Source: Vibrio sp. SS-MA-C1-2 (GTDB taxonomy: Bacteria; Pseudomonadota; Gammaproteobacteria; Enterobacterales; Vibrionaceae). From it: a stretch of DNA of 64,000 bases. The notes beneath the pieces are model-generated. The model was given only the letters and a program-made list of their open reading frames with translations. It made no database searches and was not told the origin of the DNA. The position numbers and the translations under genes were made by a program. Every line of letters begins with the position of its first letter. Positions within the stretch are counted from its first letter, which is position 1. Positions 54,386 to 61,936 of this stretch are shown here, one piece after another. Location: positions 62,001 through 126,000 of the forward strand of contig NZ_CP090982.1 of the NCBI RefSeq assembly GCF_021513135.1, given 5' to 3'.

Positions 54386-54684
54386 TTAAGCATTTAAACT
54401 CCGATAAACACCATCTAACGTTATATCTTTTCTAACTTTTCTTTGTGTGCTCTTTATCGTATTTCTTTTTAGATAAGTTATTGCCCAATCTATTTTTTCA
54501 TCTATTTCAGTTAGAGCACTATGACTAAGAGTGATTAATATTGGTAAAAACCAGACATCCACATTTTTTGCGGCTTTATAAACTGATATTTTACTTCAAA
54601 GAGCAATCGCTCTTCGTAAAATTAACGCTAAAACGCTTGTCCAAACTAAGCCTTCAATTGCTGGGTTTTTGAGTCGTTGCAAAA
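54386..54684 (-). pseudogene. IS4-type transposase C-terminal remnant (left part, interrupted)
   Basis: On the minus strand, after an in-frame stop, the sequence reads AAKNVDVWFLPILITLSHSA and ends DGVYRSLNA at 54386. Just upstream comes LKNPAIEGLVWTSVLALILR. A continuation, ELKSDTNWRRFATTQKP, lies on the other side of the IS50-like element at 56239-56275. Together they give the C-terminal part of an IS4-type transposase with several frameshifts. It is a decayed element that was split by the later insertion. Bases 54205-54385 are AT-rich with no gene seen. Confidence 0.6.
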
Positions 54685-54693
54685 CGTCTCCAG
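54685..54693 (+). repeat. Left 9-bp target-site duplication of the IS50-like element
   Basis: CGTCTCCAG here is repeated exactly at 56230-56238, immediately outside the other end of the element. Nine bases is the duplication length of IS50/Tn5. Confidence 0.95.
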
Positions 54694-56229
54694 CTGACTC
54701 TTCTACACAAATATTTGCGGTAAAAAGGGAACGATATTAAGGAATTATGATCAGATCATTAGAACTCACTTTTTTATGGTCTTAATATGTCACTTTTTAA
54801 CACTGAACAATGGGCGGCTAATCATTTTGCAAATACAGAGCTAGGTGATAAACGCAGAACTGATAGACTAAAACAAGTCGCTTCTCAGTTAGCGTCTGCG
54901 GCTAGCAAGTCTCTCGCACGGACGTGCGAGGGAGATGAATCTAAATTAGAAGGAGCTTATCGCTTGATCCGGAATGAAAATGTCAGCGCGTCCGTCATTA
55001 GAGCCAATGGGTTTAATTATACCGCTCAATTGGCCGCCGATGTCCCAGAAATACTGGCTCTAGAAGACACAACATCATTAAGCTATCGACACAGTATTGC
55101 TCCTCAATTGGGCAAGCTCGGTAAGGAAACAGATACCTCTCGTGGTTGGTGGGTTCATTCTGTGATGTTGCTTGATAGTTCGACTTCAAAGACCTTGGGG
55201 TTAATACATCAAGACTGGTGGTGCCGACCAAATGACCCAAATGATGCTGACGAAAAAGAAAGTGGTAAATGGGCAGACGCTTCTCATTTTACTCGGCAGA
55301 GGCTTAAAACTCATATGTCACGTGTTATATCCGTCTGTGACAGAGAAGCAGACATAATGAGCTATCTCGCTGATAAACAATCACATGCCGAACGTTTTGT
55401 GGTTAGGGCTAAGCACTCAAGAAAACTCATTGATGAGAGCAAGCTATTTGCGCAGATGGACAGTCAACCAATGACTGGCGGATATACCGTGGCTATACCT
55501 CAAAAAGGGATGAAAGGTGCTCGCGGTAAGACGAAAAACAGAGTATCTCGCACAGCAAATTTAACGCTAAAAGCCAGCTCTGTCACCGTTAAGTTTAATG
55601 GGCAAGAACACATTCTTAATGCGGTATATGCACAAGAGTCAGGAACGACACAAGAAAACGAGAAGCTCTCTTGGTTACTTTTGACGAGTGAGCCGATAGA
55701 TACGCTAGAGCAACAGCTTCATATTATTGATATTTATACAACTCGATGGCGTATTGAGGACTTTCATAAAGCCTGGAAAACAGGTGCTGGTGTAGAAAGA
55801 TTACGCATGACCTCCCCCGATAATTTAGAGCGAGCAGCCTCAATCCTAGCGTTTGAGGGCATTCGGTTGCTCCAACTTCGAGAAATTATGACTCTATCTT
55901 TGTACCTGCGAAAAAAAGGGAAGAGAGAAGAGGCTGAAGAACTAGAGAAGCAGAGTTGCCACCATGTATTAGAAAAAGATGAGTGGCGCATTTTAATGCA
56001 ACACTACAAGCCCAGAGGGCACAAAGGAAAAAATGCCCCGAGCTTGAAGTGGGCGTATCAATCCATAGCAAAACTTGGTGGTTTCACAGTTACTAAAAGG
56101 ACAGGAATGGCAAGTTGGACAACGATTTGGGAGGGTTGGGATAAGCTGCAATCGCAAGTTCAAGGCTACCGAGTGGCCAAGGCGATCTTTGAAGCGGAAG
56201 GATCGCTATGAGATCTGATCAAGAGACAG
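54694..56229 (+). mobile_element. Intact IS50-like insertion sequence (IS4 family, IS50 group)
   Basis: A 1536-bp element, the size of IS50 (1534 bp). The left end CTGACTCTTCTACACAAAT (54694-54712) resembles the Tn5 outside end (CTGACTCTTATACACAAGT). The right end AGATCTGATCAAGAGACAG (56211-56229) reads as the Tn5 inside end, including its two GATC Dam sites. It is bounded by the perfect duplication CGTCTCCAG. The perfect duplication and open transposase frame point to a recent insertion. Confidence 0.95.
54787..56211 (+). CDS. tnp: Tn5/IS50-like transposase
   Basis: A 474-residue DDE transposase aligned throughout with Tn5 Tnp (476 residues). Matching blocks are ALEDTTSLSYRH (first Asp), GWWVHSVMLLDSST, CDREADIMSYL (second Asp), YTTRWRIEDFHKAWKTGAG (YREK region with the catalytic Glu) and GGFTVTKRTGMASW. 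The position of Tn5 Met56, where the inhibitor protein starts, is a Leu here (TTA). An in-frame TTG at 54964 with AAGGAG eight bases upstream could start a similar short inhibitor. A GC-rich palindrome (CTCGCAC/GTGCGAG) lies at about 54914-54931. Confidence 0.95.
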   Translation: MSLFNTEQWAANHFANTELGDKRRTDRLKQVASQLASAASKSLARTCEGDESKLEGAYRLIRNENVSASVIRANGFNYTAQLAADVPEILALEDTTSLSYRHSIAPQLGKLGKETDTSRGWWVHSVMLLDSSTSKTLGLIHQDWWCRPNDPNDADEKESGKWADASHFTRQRLKTHMSRVISVCDREADIMSYLADKQSHAERFVVRAKHSRKLIDESKLFAQMDSQPMTGGYTVAIPQKGMKGARGKTKNRVSRTANLTLKASSVTVKFNGQEHILNAVYAQESGTTQENEKLSWLLLTSEPIDTLEQQLHIIDIYTTRWRIEDFHKAWKTGAGVERLRMTSPDNLERAASILAFEGIRLLQLREIMTLSLYLRKKGKREEAEELEKQSCHHVLEKDEWRILMQHYKPRGHKGKNAPSLKWAYQSIAKLGGFTVTKRTGMASWTTIWEGWDKLQSQVQGYRVAKAIFEAEGSL

Positions 56230-56238
56230 CGTCTCCAG
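56230..56238 (+). repeat. Right 9-bp target-site duplication
   Basis: CGTCTCCAG, identical to 54685-54693, directly after the inside-end-like terminus of the IS50-like element. Confidence 0.95.
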
Positions 56239-56259
56239 TTAGTATCAGATTTTAGTTCT

Positions 56260-56361
56260 TTAAGTTCTATCAAGTAGATTTGTTTGGCCAATTGGCGTAT
56301 GACCTACTTGTGCGGCGGTTGCTGATGTTGCCATTATCAGCAAAGAAAACAGTCTTCTCAT
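56260..56361 (-). pseudogene. Truncated exported protein of a transfer operon
   Basis: It begins MRRLFSLLIMATSATAA, a signal peptide, then QVGHTPIGQTN, and is cut after about 28 codons where IS4-type transposase sequence begins (near 56275-56290). The 33-codon frame ends in that foreign DNA. The ATG overlaps the stop of the upstream DUF1496-like frame (ATGA). By position behind a regulon promoter it was probably a periplasmic transfer protein (a TraW/TraU/TrbC-like gene is possible), but too little remains to say. Confidence 0.6.
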
Positions 56362-56602
56362 TGCTCACCCCACTCAAACTCGGTCAGAATTGGTTGCTCG
56401 CTATCAATAGGCTGACTGCATTTGGCAAGTATCACATCGCCATCAAGAATAACTTCTCCTCGCGCTTTTTTATCGCTATTTCTTTTTTATTCAATGTAAC
56501 GATTTCGCCAACCTGAACAATACGTTCATCATAGAGACACGTTTTTTCCGTCCCAGTTGCCAGCACCGGCGTAGTAATAAGTGCGAGTAAAAGTGGAGTC
56601 AT
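56358..56602 (-). CDS. DUF1496-like small exported protein, frameshifted at A_AAA_AAG
   Basis: From the ATG at 56602 the protein has signal peptide MTPLLLALITTPVLA and then CLYDERIVQVGEIV, resembling DUF1496 proteins. The zero frame stops after 56 codons at 56432. A slip of -1 at the heptamer AAAAAAG (56471-56465 on the minus strand) gives instead ARGEVILDGDVILAKC and runs to 56358, an 81-residue product whose stop overlaps the next gene by ATGA. The second frame looks ancestral. Either one A has been gained or lost, or the site is a programmed -1 frameshift. It is the first gene behind regulon promoter copy 7. Confidence 0.6.
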
Positions 56603-56628
56603 AATTCAGCCTTACAATGTGTAACTGA

Positions 56629-56690
56629 ATTAAGTATGAACGATGGTTTCGAGCCAAACCTGCGCTAACAGGATTAAAACGCACGTTTAA
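56629..56690 (-). promoter_or_regulatory. Transfer-regulon promoter, copy 7 (DUF1496-like operon)
   Basis: On the minus strand GTGCGTTTTAA leads into the box TCCTGTTAGC (56673-56664), and the -10 CATACTTAAT begins at 56638, exactly 35 bases after the first T of the box. The leader to the ATG at 56602 is about 20 bases. It lies just downstream of the DinG-like gene. The operon it drove has been destroyed by insertions. Confidence 0.87.
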
Positions 56691-56706
56691 CAAGAGAGTT
56701 TTCACA

Positions 56707-58776
56707 TTATGGATAGGCATTATTTATTTTAAACGGCGGCAAACTATTAATAATCTGTTTACCATAGCCTTTTGTGGTTAACCGATTGTCCAGTATCACC
56801 ACAATGCCTGTGTCATCTTCACTTCTAATCAGTCGTCCGACCGATTGCGTCAATGCTCGGGCAGTTGTCGGCAGTGTTAAATCGAAGAAGGGTTTGCGGC
56901 CTTGAGCGGCAATATTCTCAGAAACAACCGTCGCCAGTGGGGAATTTGGCATAGCAAAAGGAAGCTTTGTAATAATCACGTTTGTTACATATTGACGAGG
57001 CAAGTCTAATCCCTCAGAGAGCGATGAAACACCACAGAGCAATGATTTACCACCGTTATCAATAATGGATTTATGCTGTTTTATCAGTTCACTCTTGGAT
57101 TTATCACCCTGCTTTAAGAGACTAAATCCTTGTTTTTCTGCTTTTTCCTTTATTGCATTACACACTTGATTCATCTGCCAATAGGAGCAGAATAGAACCA
57201 ATATTGCTTTGTGTTGCCCAACACTTTTTTCTAATAAATTTTTAGATAAGTACTCGGTAAATGCAGTGGCATCAGAGGGCGAAACCTCAATATCGGGAAG
57301 GTGCAGTATTGCACTCTGTTGATAATTAAATGGTGAATCTAATTTCAACAGTTGCGCGTGCTCTGGACTACCAACTTCTTGCTTAAAAAGGTTGAAGTTA
57401 TTCAACGATGACAACGTAGCTGAAGTCAATACCACATGACTTGCGTGCTCCCAAAGTTTGCTGGACAGAATTTCGCCTGGTGATAGCACGGTTGAGTTAA
57501 GCTGAAAACTGTCCGTATTGGACTTTTTATCAACCCAATTGGCAAATTGTGTGTCTTCGTCACCAGACAAGAAACCTGTTAGAACCATTTCAACTGTCTC
57601 ATATCGTCCACCATAAAAGTGCCAATCAGAGAGCATGGTGGCGTGCTTAGTCGATAAACTTTGAGTATCCTTCATCTCTTTATCAATGAGCTGAATGATC
57701 TTCTTAATTGTCTTAATAAGATTGTTAGTAACATTTCGATAGTCAGATAATGGAGCCAGCAACTCCTTGTTTGGATCTCTAATAATGTAACTGCCATTGT
57801 CTTTGAATAAATTGGGGTTCGCTGCGAATAATTCATCCAGTTGATTTAATAGGGCGTTGCTATCCTGCATTAAGGGAGAGAGTGATTTCATCTCTGTTGT
57901 CATTGATGAGATGAAGGTTGCTTGATTACCCATGCTGTTAATTGTCTTAATGTGACGCTTGATAGCTTTATTTACACCATCGAGCATCTCAATTTGACCT
58001 TTTATCGAAAAACGACCTGATGTTGATTCTCTGGCGATATCTGACAGGTGGTGCGCCTCATCAATAACATAAATCGAATCTTCGGCAGCAGGCAGAATTA
58101 CTCCTCCACCTTCTTTGAGATTTAAGTCAGCGAGCAATAATGCGTGGTTTACAACCAACACATCCATTTCATCAAGATTGTCTCGAACGAGATTGAATGG
58201 ACATTCCGAATGACCAAGGTGTTTTTTACATCGATATCTGTCGCTTTGTACTTCTTGCCATAGACCTGCAGGGATAGCATGAGGATACGTTTCTTTGTCA
58301 CCATTCCATTCATTGCTGTCCAAGAGTGACTGCATAGTAAGGAATGTTTGGTGCTCGCGTGAATCGTCAGGAAACATCGTACCAAATGACGCATCCCGAC
58401 CAAGTGCGTCAAGCAATGCATGTTTACAAATATAATTCGCGCGGCCTTTGACCAGCGCGTATTTAAACGGCACATCAAAGAGTGTAGAAAATAGAGGAAG
58501 GTCTTTTTGGATTAATTGCTCCTGCAACGCAATCGTACCAGTCGATATGATCACCTTTTTATTACCAAGTGCAGGTGGTACAGCCCCGATGAGATAAGCG
58601 AGGGACTTGCCTACCCCGGTCCCGGCTTCAGCAAGAATCACACCTTTTTCTTCTGTGACCGATTTAGCAATTTCCCACGCAAGGCGTTTTTGAGAATCTC
58701 GTCCACGATAGTTTGGTATGATATCGGCACAACGATCAAATATTTTAATTAAAATATCAACTACTTCTCTATCCAT
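56707..58776 (-). CDS. DinG-like superfamily 2 helicase with Fe-S cluster
   Basis: A 689-residue helicase of the XPD/DinG group. Walker A AEAGTGVGKSLAYL is near residue 55, cluster Cys in YICKHALL and YRCKKHLGHSEC, DEAH box VIDEAHHL near 239, and motif VI QSVGRLIRSEDDTG near the C-terminus. Such enzymes unwind DNA forks and R-loops in the 5'-3' direction. DinG-type genes on conjugative elements may help the incoming strand or resolve structures. Length is normal for the family (DinG 716, YoaA 636). Confidence 0.9.
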   Translation of the reverse strand: MDREVVDILIKIFDRCADIIPNYRGRDSQKRLAWEIAKSVTEEKGVILAEAGTGVGKSLAYLIGAVPPALGNKKVIISTGTIALQEQLIQKDLPLFSTLFDVPFKYALVKGRANYICKHALLDALGRDASFGTMFPDDSREHQTFLTMQSLLDSNEWNGDKETYPHAIPAGLWQEVQSDRYRCKKHLGHSECPFNLVRDNLDEMDVLVVNHALLLADLNLKEGGGVILPAAEDSIYVIDEAHHLSDIARESTSGRFSIKGQIEMLDGVNKAIKRHIKTINSMGNQATFISSMTTEMKSLSPLMQDSNALLNQLDELFAANPNLFKDNGSYIIRDPNKELLAPLSDYRNVTNNLIKTIKKIIQLIDKEMKDTQSLSTKHATMLSDWHFYGGRYETVEMVLTGFLSGDEDTQFANWVDKKSNTDSFQLNSTVLSPGEILSSKLWEHASHVVLTSATLSSLNNFNLFKQEVGSPEHAQLLKLDSPFNYQQSAILHLPDIEVSPSDATAFTEYLSKNLLEKSVGQHKAILVLFCSYWQMNQVCNAIKEKAEKQGFSLLKQGDKSKSELIKQHKSIIDNGGKSLLCGVSSLSEGLDLPRQYVTNVIITKLPFAMPNSPLATVVSENIAAQGRKPFFDLTLPTTARALTQSVGRLIRSEDDTGIVVILDNRLTTKGYGKQIINSLPPFKINNAYP

Positions 58777-58868
58777 GCTACATCCTATGGTTCACCTTTA
58801 GTAAGTATATGTTACTTCTGAAACTTGTAATACATCATTAACAACATTGCCCACTCAATCAGAATAAA

Positions 58869-58898
58869 GTACAATATTTGGTACAAATTAAAGTACAA
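58869..58898 (+). promoter_or_regulatory. Three GTACAA direct repeats, operator of the YafN/YafO pair
   Basis: GTACAA at 58869, 58881 and 58893 are spaced exactly 12 bases, about one helical turn, ending 10 bases before the antitoxin ATG. The likely reading is an autorepression site. Confidence 0.65.
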
Positions 58899-58908
58899 GG
58901 TTGAAATC

Positions 58909-59202
58909 ATGAAAGCAAGTACGATTTATGCACAGAAGGCAATATCTTCCAGTGAAGCACGTAAGCATTTCAAAGACTGCTTATCAGGTGAGCCAGTTGT
59001 GATCTTATCTAACAATGAACCTGCTGGGTATATGATGAGCGCATCCTTCTTTGAAAGCCTAATGAAAGCGTTAGAAAGTAAAAATGCCACATCAATATCT
59101 TCATTTCGTCCGATGAGTGCAAGATTAGAAGCCATTGCTCATCTCAATGTCTCTGCACTTGAGAATATTGACAACACTCAATTGGGTGAATTTGAAGAAT
59201 GA
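58909..59202 (+). CDS. YafN/Phd-type antitoxin
   Basis: A 97-residue protein with the Phd/YefM-like N-terminus (ISSSEARKHFKDCLSGEPVV, then NNEPAGYMMSASFFESLM). It should bind the YafO-type toxin encoded right after it and repress the operon. It overlaps the toxin start by four bases (ATGA). The pair is inserted between the DinG-like gene and the S49 protease gene, on the opposite strand. Confidence 0.88.
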   Translation: MKASTIYAQKAISSSEARKHFKDCLSGEPVVILSNNEPAGYMMSASFFESLMKALESKNATSISSFRPMSARLEAIAHLNVSALENIDNTQLGEFEE

Positions 59203-59609
59203 GTCTTAGGCAAAAGATAAGAGTATTCAAACATAAAATTTTAATTGAATCTCTAACTCAAAATGAGCTAGACGCACTAGTTAATGACTTTAAATCTTAT
59301 AAAGAAACAGGGGTTATTCCAGAGTTTTTTGGTAGAGATGAGCCATACAATCACCCACACACTCTACCAATATTAAAAACAGAAGAAGTCAAACATATTC
59401 ACTTAGCAACAGAGGATGCCCCCTTTCTTCAATCAATTCAGTTTTATCAGACAAGTGATAAACATTTAGTTTACTGCCAAGGTTGGAATAATCCTCATTG
59501 CTACCTTCTCATTGCGATACTGGCACCTAATGCCCATGAACAAGCTAGAAATCGTACAATTATGTTTAACTTAGGAAAAATTGCTGAAATTTTCAGGCAA
59601 CAATTTTGA
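59199..59609 (+). CDS. YafO-type ribosome-dependent mRNA interferase
   Basis: A 136-residue protein similar to YafO: DFKSYKETGVIPEFFGRDEP, then HIHLATEDAPFLQSIQFYQT and LLIAILAPNAHEQARN, all family blocks. YafO cleaves mRNA on the ribosome. Length (YafO 132) indicates an intact toxin. It starts inside the antitoxin's last codons. Confidence 0.9.
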   Translation: MSLRQKIRVFKHKILIESLTQNELDALVNDFKSYKETGVIPEFFGRDEPYNHPHTLPILKTEEVKHIHLATEDAPFLQSIQFYQTSDKHLVYCQGWNNPHCYLLIAILAPNAHEQARNRTIMFNLGKIAEIFRQQF

Positions 59610-59634
59610 TATTTACTTACTATTGGCGTTTTCT

Positions 59635-60606
59635 TCAGTAAGATATATTATATACCGATGTCTCATTCAGCTTAATATCAATCGCTTTTGAGACAACTTC
59701 AGCCCAAAACTCGCTGGTTAATAGCGATTTAATCGAGAAAGGCTTACGTGTGTAATTCTGAATAGTGTCGAGTTGGTACTGCTCAAGCACTTCCTCTCTT
59801 AACTGGAAGTGAGTTTTAATTTCGTCAACAAAACCTAAGTCCATTGCTTCTTTACCCGTCCAAATATAACCAGTAAACAAATTCGGGTTATCAATCTGCA
59901 GTTTATCCCCACGCCCCTCAATAAGCGCATCTTTAAACTCAACATAAAGTGGCGCCAAGATTTTCGACTTAACATGGGCAACGGCTTCTGCGTTTTCCGG
60001 TAAATACGGATCTAACAATGTTTTATTTTTCCCTGCTGACAGGGTACGTCGCTCGATATCAAGCTTCGCCAATATCTTATCAAAACCCCAAGAGTCCATC
60101 CGAACGCCAATCGAGCCAATCATACTGTTACGGTGGGCAAATACCATGTCGGCGGCACTGGCCATGTACAAACACGCTGAAGCACAAACCTCACCAACCG
60201 AGAAGAAAATAGGTTTAGCGGTGGTATCACGCATGTCCATCATTGTTTGATGCAGAATTTCCGCCTGTACAGGGCTTCCGCCTGGTGAATTAGCTTCAAT
60301 GATTATTGCGTGGGCAAGCGGGTCATTCATTGCCTTTTTGATGGCCTCTGACAGAATTGTACCATCGGCAGTTTTACTTCCCCGCTGCACAGGTCCCTCT
60401 AGCTGAATCAAAGCAACGTGTGGCATCGGTACTTTCCAGAAATGATTCATATAAAGTGTATGACCAATACCAAAAATGACAGCTGTGACGATAGCGATCA
60501 CTTTAAGCGTGTTAAACCGTGTCATCGTTTTAAAACGCTGCGTCATATCAGCAACTTGAGCTTTTAATGGTGGGCTTTCTTTTTTCTTCTTCTTGAAAAG
60601 TAACAT
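59635..60606 (-). CDS. S49-family (SppA/SohB-like) membrane protease
   Basis: A 323-residue protein with an N-terminal membrane anchor (LKVIAIVTAVIFGIGHTLYM) and the S49 core: IIEANSPGGSPVQAE, the nucleophile region VCASACLYMASAAD with Ser, and IGVRMDSWGFDKILAKLDIE with a catalytic Lys in SAGKNKTLLDPY. It cuts membrane peptides, perhaps cleaved pilin or lipoprotein signals. S49 peptidases are regular neighbours of traD in SXT/IncA/C-type elements. KKKKK near the N-terminus sets the cytoplasmic side. Confidence 0.9.
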   Translation of the reverse strand: MLLFKKKKKESPPLKAQVADMTQRFKTMTRFNTLKVIAIVTAVIFGIGHTLYMNHFWKVPMPHVALIQLEGPVQRGSKTADGTILSEAIKKAMNDPLAHAIIIEANSPGGSPVQAEILHQTMMDMRDTTAKPIFFSVGEVCASACLYMASAADMVFAHRNSMIGSIGVRMDSWGFDKILAKLDIERRTLSAGKNKTLLDPYLPENAEAVAHVKSKILAPLYVEFKDALIEGRGDKLQIDNPNLFTGYIWTGKEAMDLGFVDEIKTHFQLREEVLEQYQLDTIQNYTRKPFSIKSLLTSEFWAEVVSKAIDIKLNETSVYNISY

Positions 60607-60615
60607 AAAATCCTC

Positions 60616-61308
60616 CTAAACACGGGTATAGTGTCGAATAAGTGAAGATGTCGTCAATATCATGACCAAGATGAACATTAACGGTACATAATGCCAGTAC
60701 GCGACACTGACCATTGGGATAATTAAATAGATAATAAAAAGGAAGATGCTAAGAGCAATGCTGTTGAGCATCACGCCACTCATCTTAATGTTCTGGATTT
60801 CAAAGACAGCTAATCGTATCTTGTAGTTGTAAAACGCATCCATCGCAAAGATAAACCATGCGACACCGCCTAATACGAACCACTCCCAAACAAAGTTAGC
60901 TCTAAATAACGCCCGATAAGACAGTAACTTAAAGTTTGTCACAAAAGCATTGGTAACATTGGTCACTTTTGCCAGAGCAACCGAGTAACTACTGTCGATT
61001 TGCCGATATATTTGTGTCTCTAAATAGCCGACGATACCGGACTCGATAAACATCGACTGATAACTAGAGTTAGTTCTCTCAATGGCTGTCCGATACTGAC
61101 TATCGACAAGCGATTGTTGGGAGAGATGTATCTCACTGGCCACTTGCGACTGGAGTTCCTCCTCGTTTAGCCAAAACAGGCTATAGGCCAATGTGAAAAA
61201 CAAGCTCAATATAATCAGAACAGGCGCAATGGTTTTATATTGATACCCTTTACCAATAAGGCTTTTATTGCCCTCGTCGATTAAATCATTTGTATCGTAA
61301 GATGACAT
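60616..61308 (-). CDS. DUF4400-like transfer membrane protein
   Basis: A 230-residue protein with four hydrophobic segments (ILSLFFTLAYSLFWL, WFVLGGVAWFIFAMDAFYNY, NSIALSIFLFIIYLIIPMV, FILVMILTTSSLI) and a periplasmic loop between the first two. Layout and place next to traD match the DUF4400 proteins of ICE transfer regions. The function is unknown; likely a partner of the coupling protein. It follows the gene at 61319 by ten bases. Confidence 0.7.
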   Translation of the reverse strand: MSSYDTNDLIDEGNKSLIGKGYQYKTIAPVLIILSLFFTLAYSLFWLNEEELQSQVASEIHLSQQSLVDSQYRTAIERTNSSYQSMFIESGIVGYLETQIYRQIDSSYSVALAKVTNVTNAFVTNFKLLSYRALFRANFVWEWFVLGGVAWFIFAMDAFYNYKIRLAVFEIQNIKMSGVMLNSIALSIFLFIIYLIIPMVSVAYWHYVPLMFILVMILTTSSLIRHYTRV

Positions 61309-61318
61309 AATGACCTCC

Positions 61319-61927
61319 TCATGCTACGCCAAGATTCAGGCTGCTTGCTATTGGGTTTGCTTGCGTGTTGCGCCCCATATGCGGCACAAATCCCCACAAC
61401 ACCAAATCACTGCGACTAAATACGCGAGCCAATACGATAGTTGCCAACGTGTTTTTATTTAAATCACTTAGCTCATTTTTGTAGCGATAAATGTTCACAT
61501 CGCACTTCTGATGAACAGTGCAGAACTCATCATAGTTCAACTCAACGGGATCAAAGTGCAAGTTCATGATTTCATCCTTACGTGACCCACCTCGACGACC
61601 CGCCGAGGTGATATGCACGCTGTAGTTGAACATCTCGCCAAGTGCGGCAAAAATTTTATGGAACACTTGTTGTGACATCGACTTAAAATCAATTTCCTCT
61701 TTTTTCATGCACTCATAAAGATCAAGACTCTCGCAGAGTGTATCGATACTTAAAGAACGGTTTTTTTGACCGATATCAAAACCAACAACTTTGAAAAAAT
61801 TCATAAAGAAACGTGGGAAGCTTGGCCACATCACTGAAACTTCTTTAAGCAGTGTGAGATGACGATGACCTAAATTTTTCGTAATTTGTGAAAAAGGTGG
61901 TAGTGGCTTTAATTTTATCTCTTTCAT
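61319..61927 (-). CDS. Unknown protein between traD and the DUF4400 gene
   Basis: A 202-residue soluble protein. No family was recognised with confidence; it stands where SXT-like elements carry a small conserved gene after traD. Visible features: a basic N-terminus (KEIKLKPLPPFSQITKNLGH), GRRGGSRKDEIMNLHFDPVE, and a C-terminal VFSRSDLVLWGFVPHMGRN. It starts nine bases after the traD stop, so it is in the same operon. Confidence 0.6.
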   Translation of the reverse strand: MKEIKLKPLPPFSQITKNLGHRHLTLLKEVSVMWPSFPRFFMNFFKVVGFDIGQKNRSLSIDTLCESLDLYECMKKEEIDFKSMSQQVFHKIFAALGEMFNYSVHITSAGRRGGSRKDEIMNLHFDPVELNYDEFCTVHQKCDVNIYRYKNELSDLNKNTLATIVLARVFSRSDLVLWGFVPHMGRNTQANPIASSLNLGVA

Positions 61928-61936
61928 ACCAACGCC

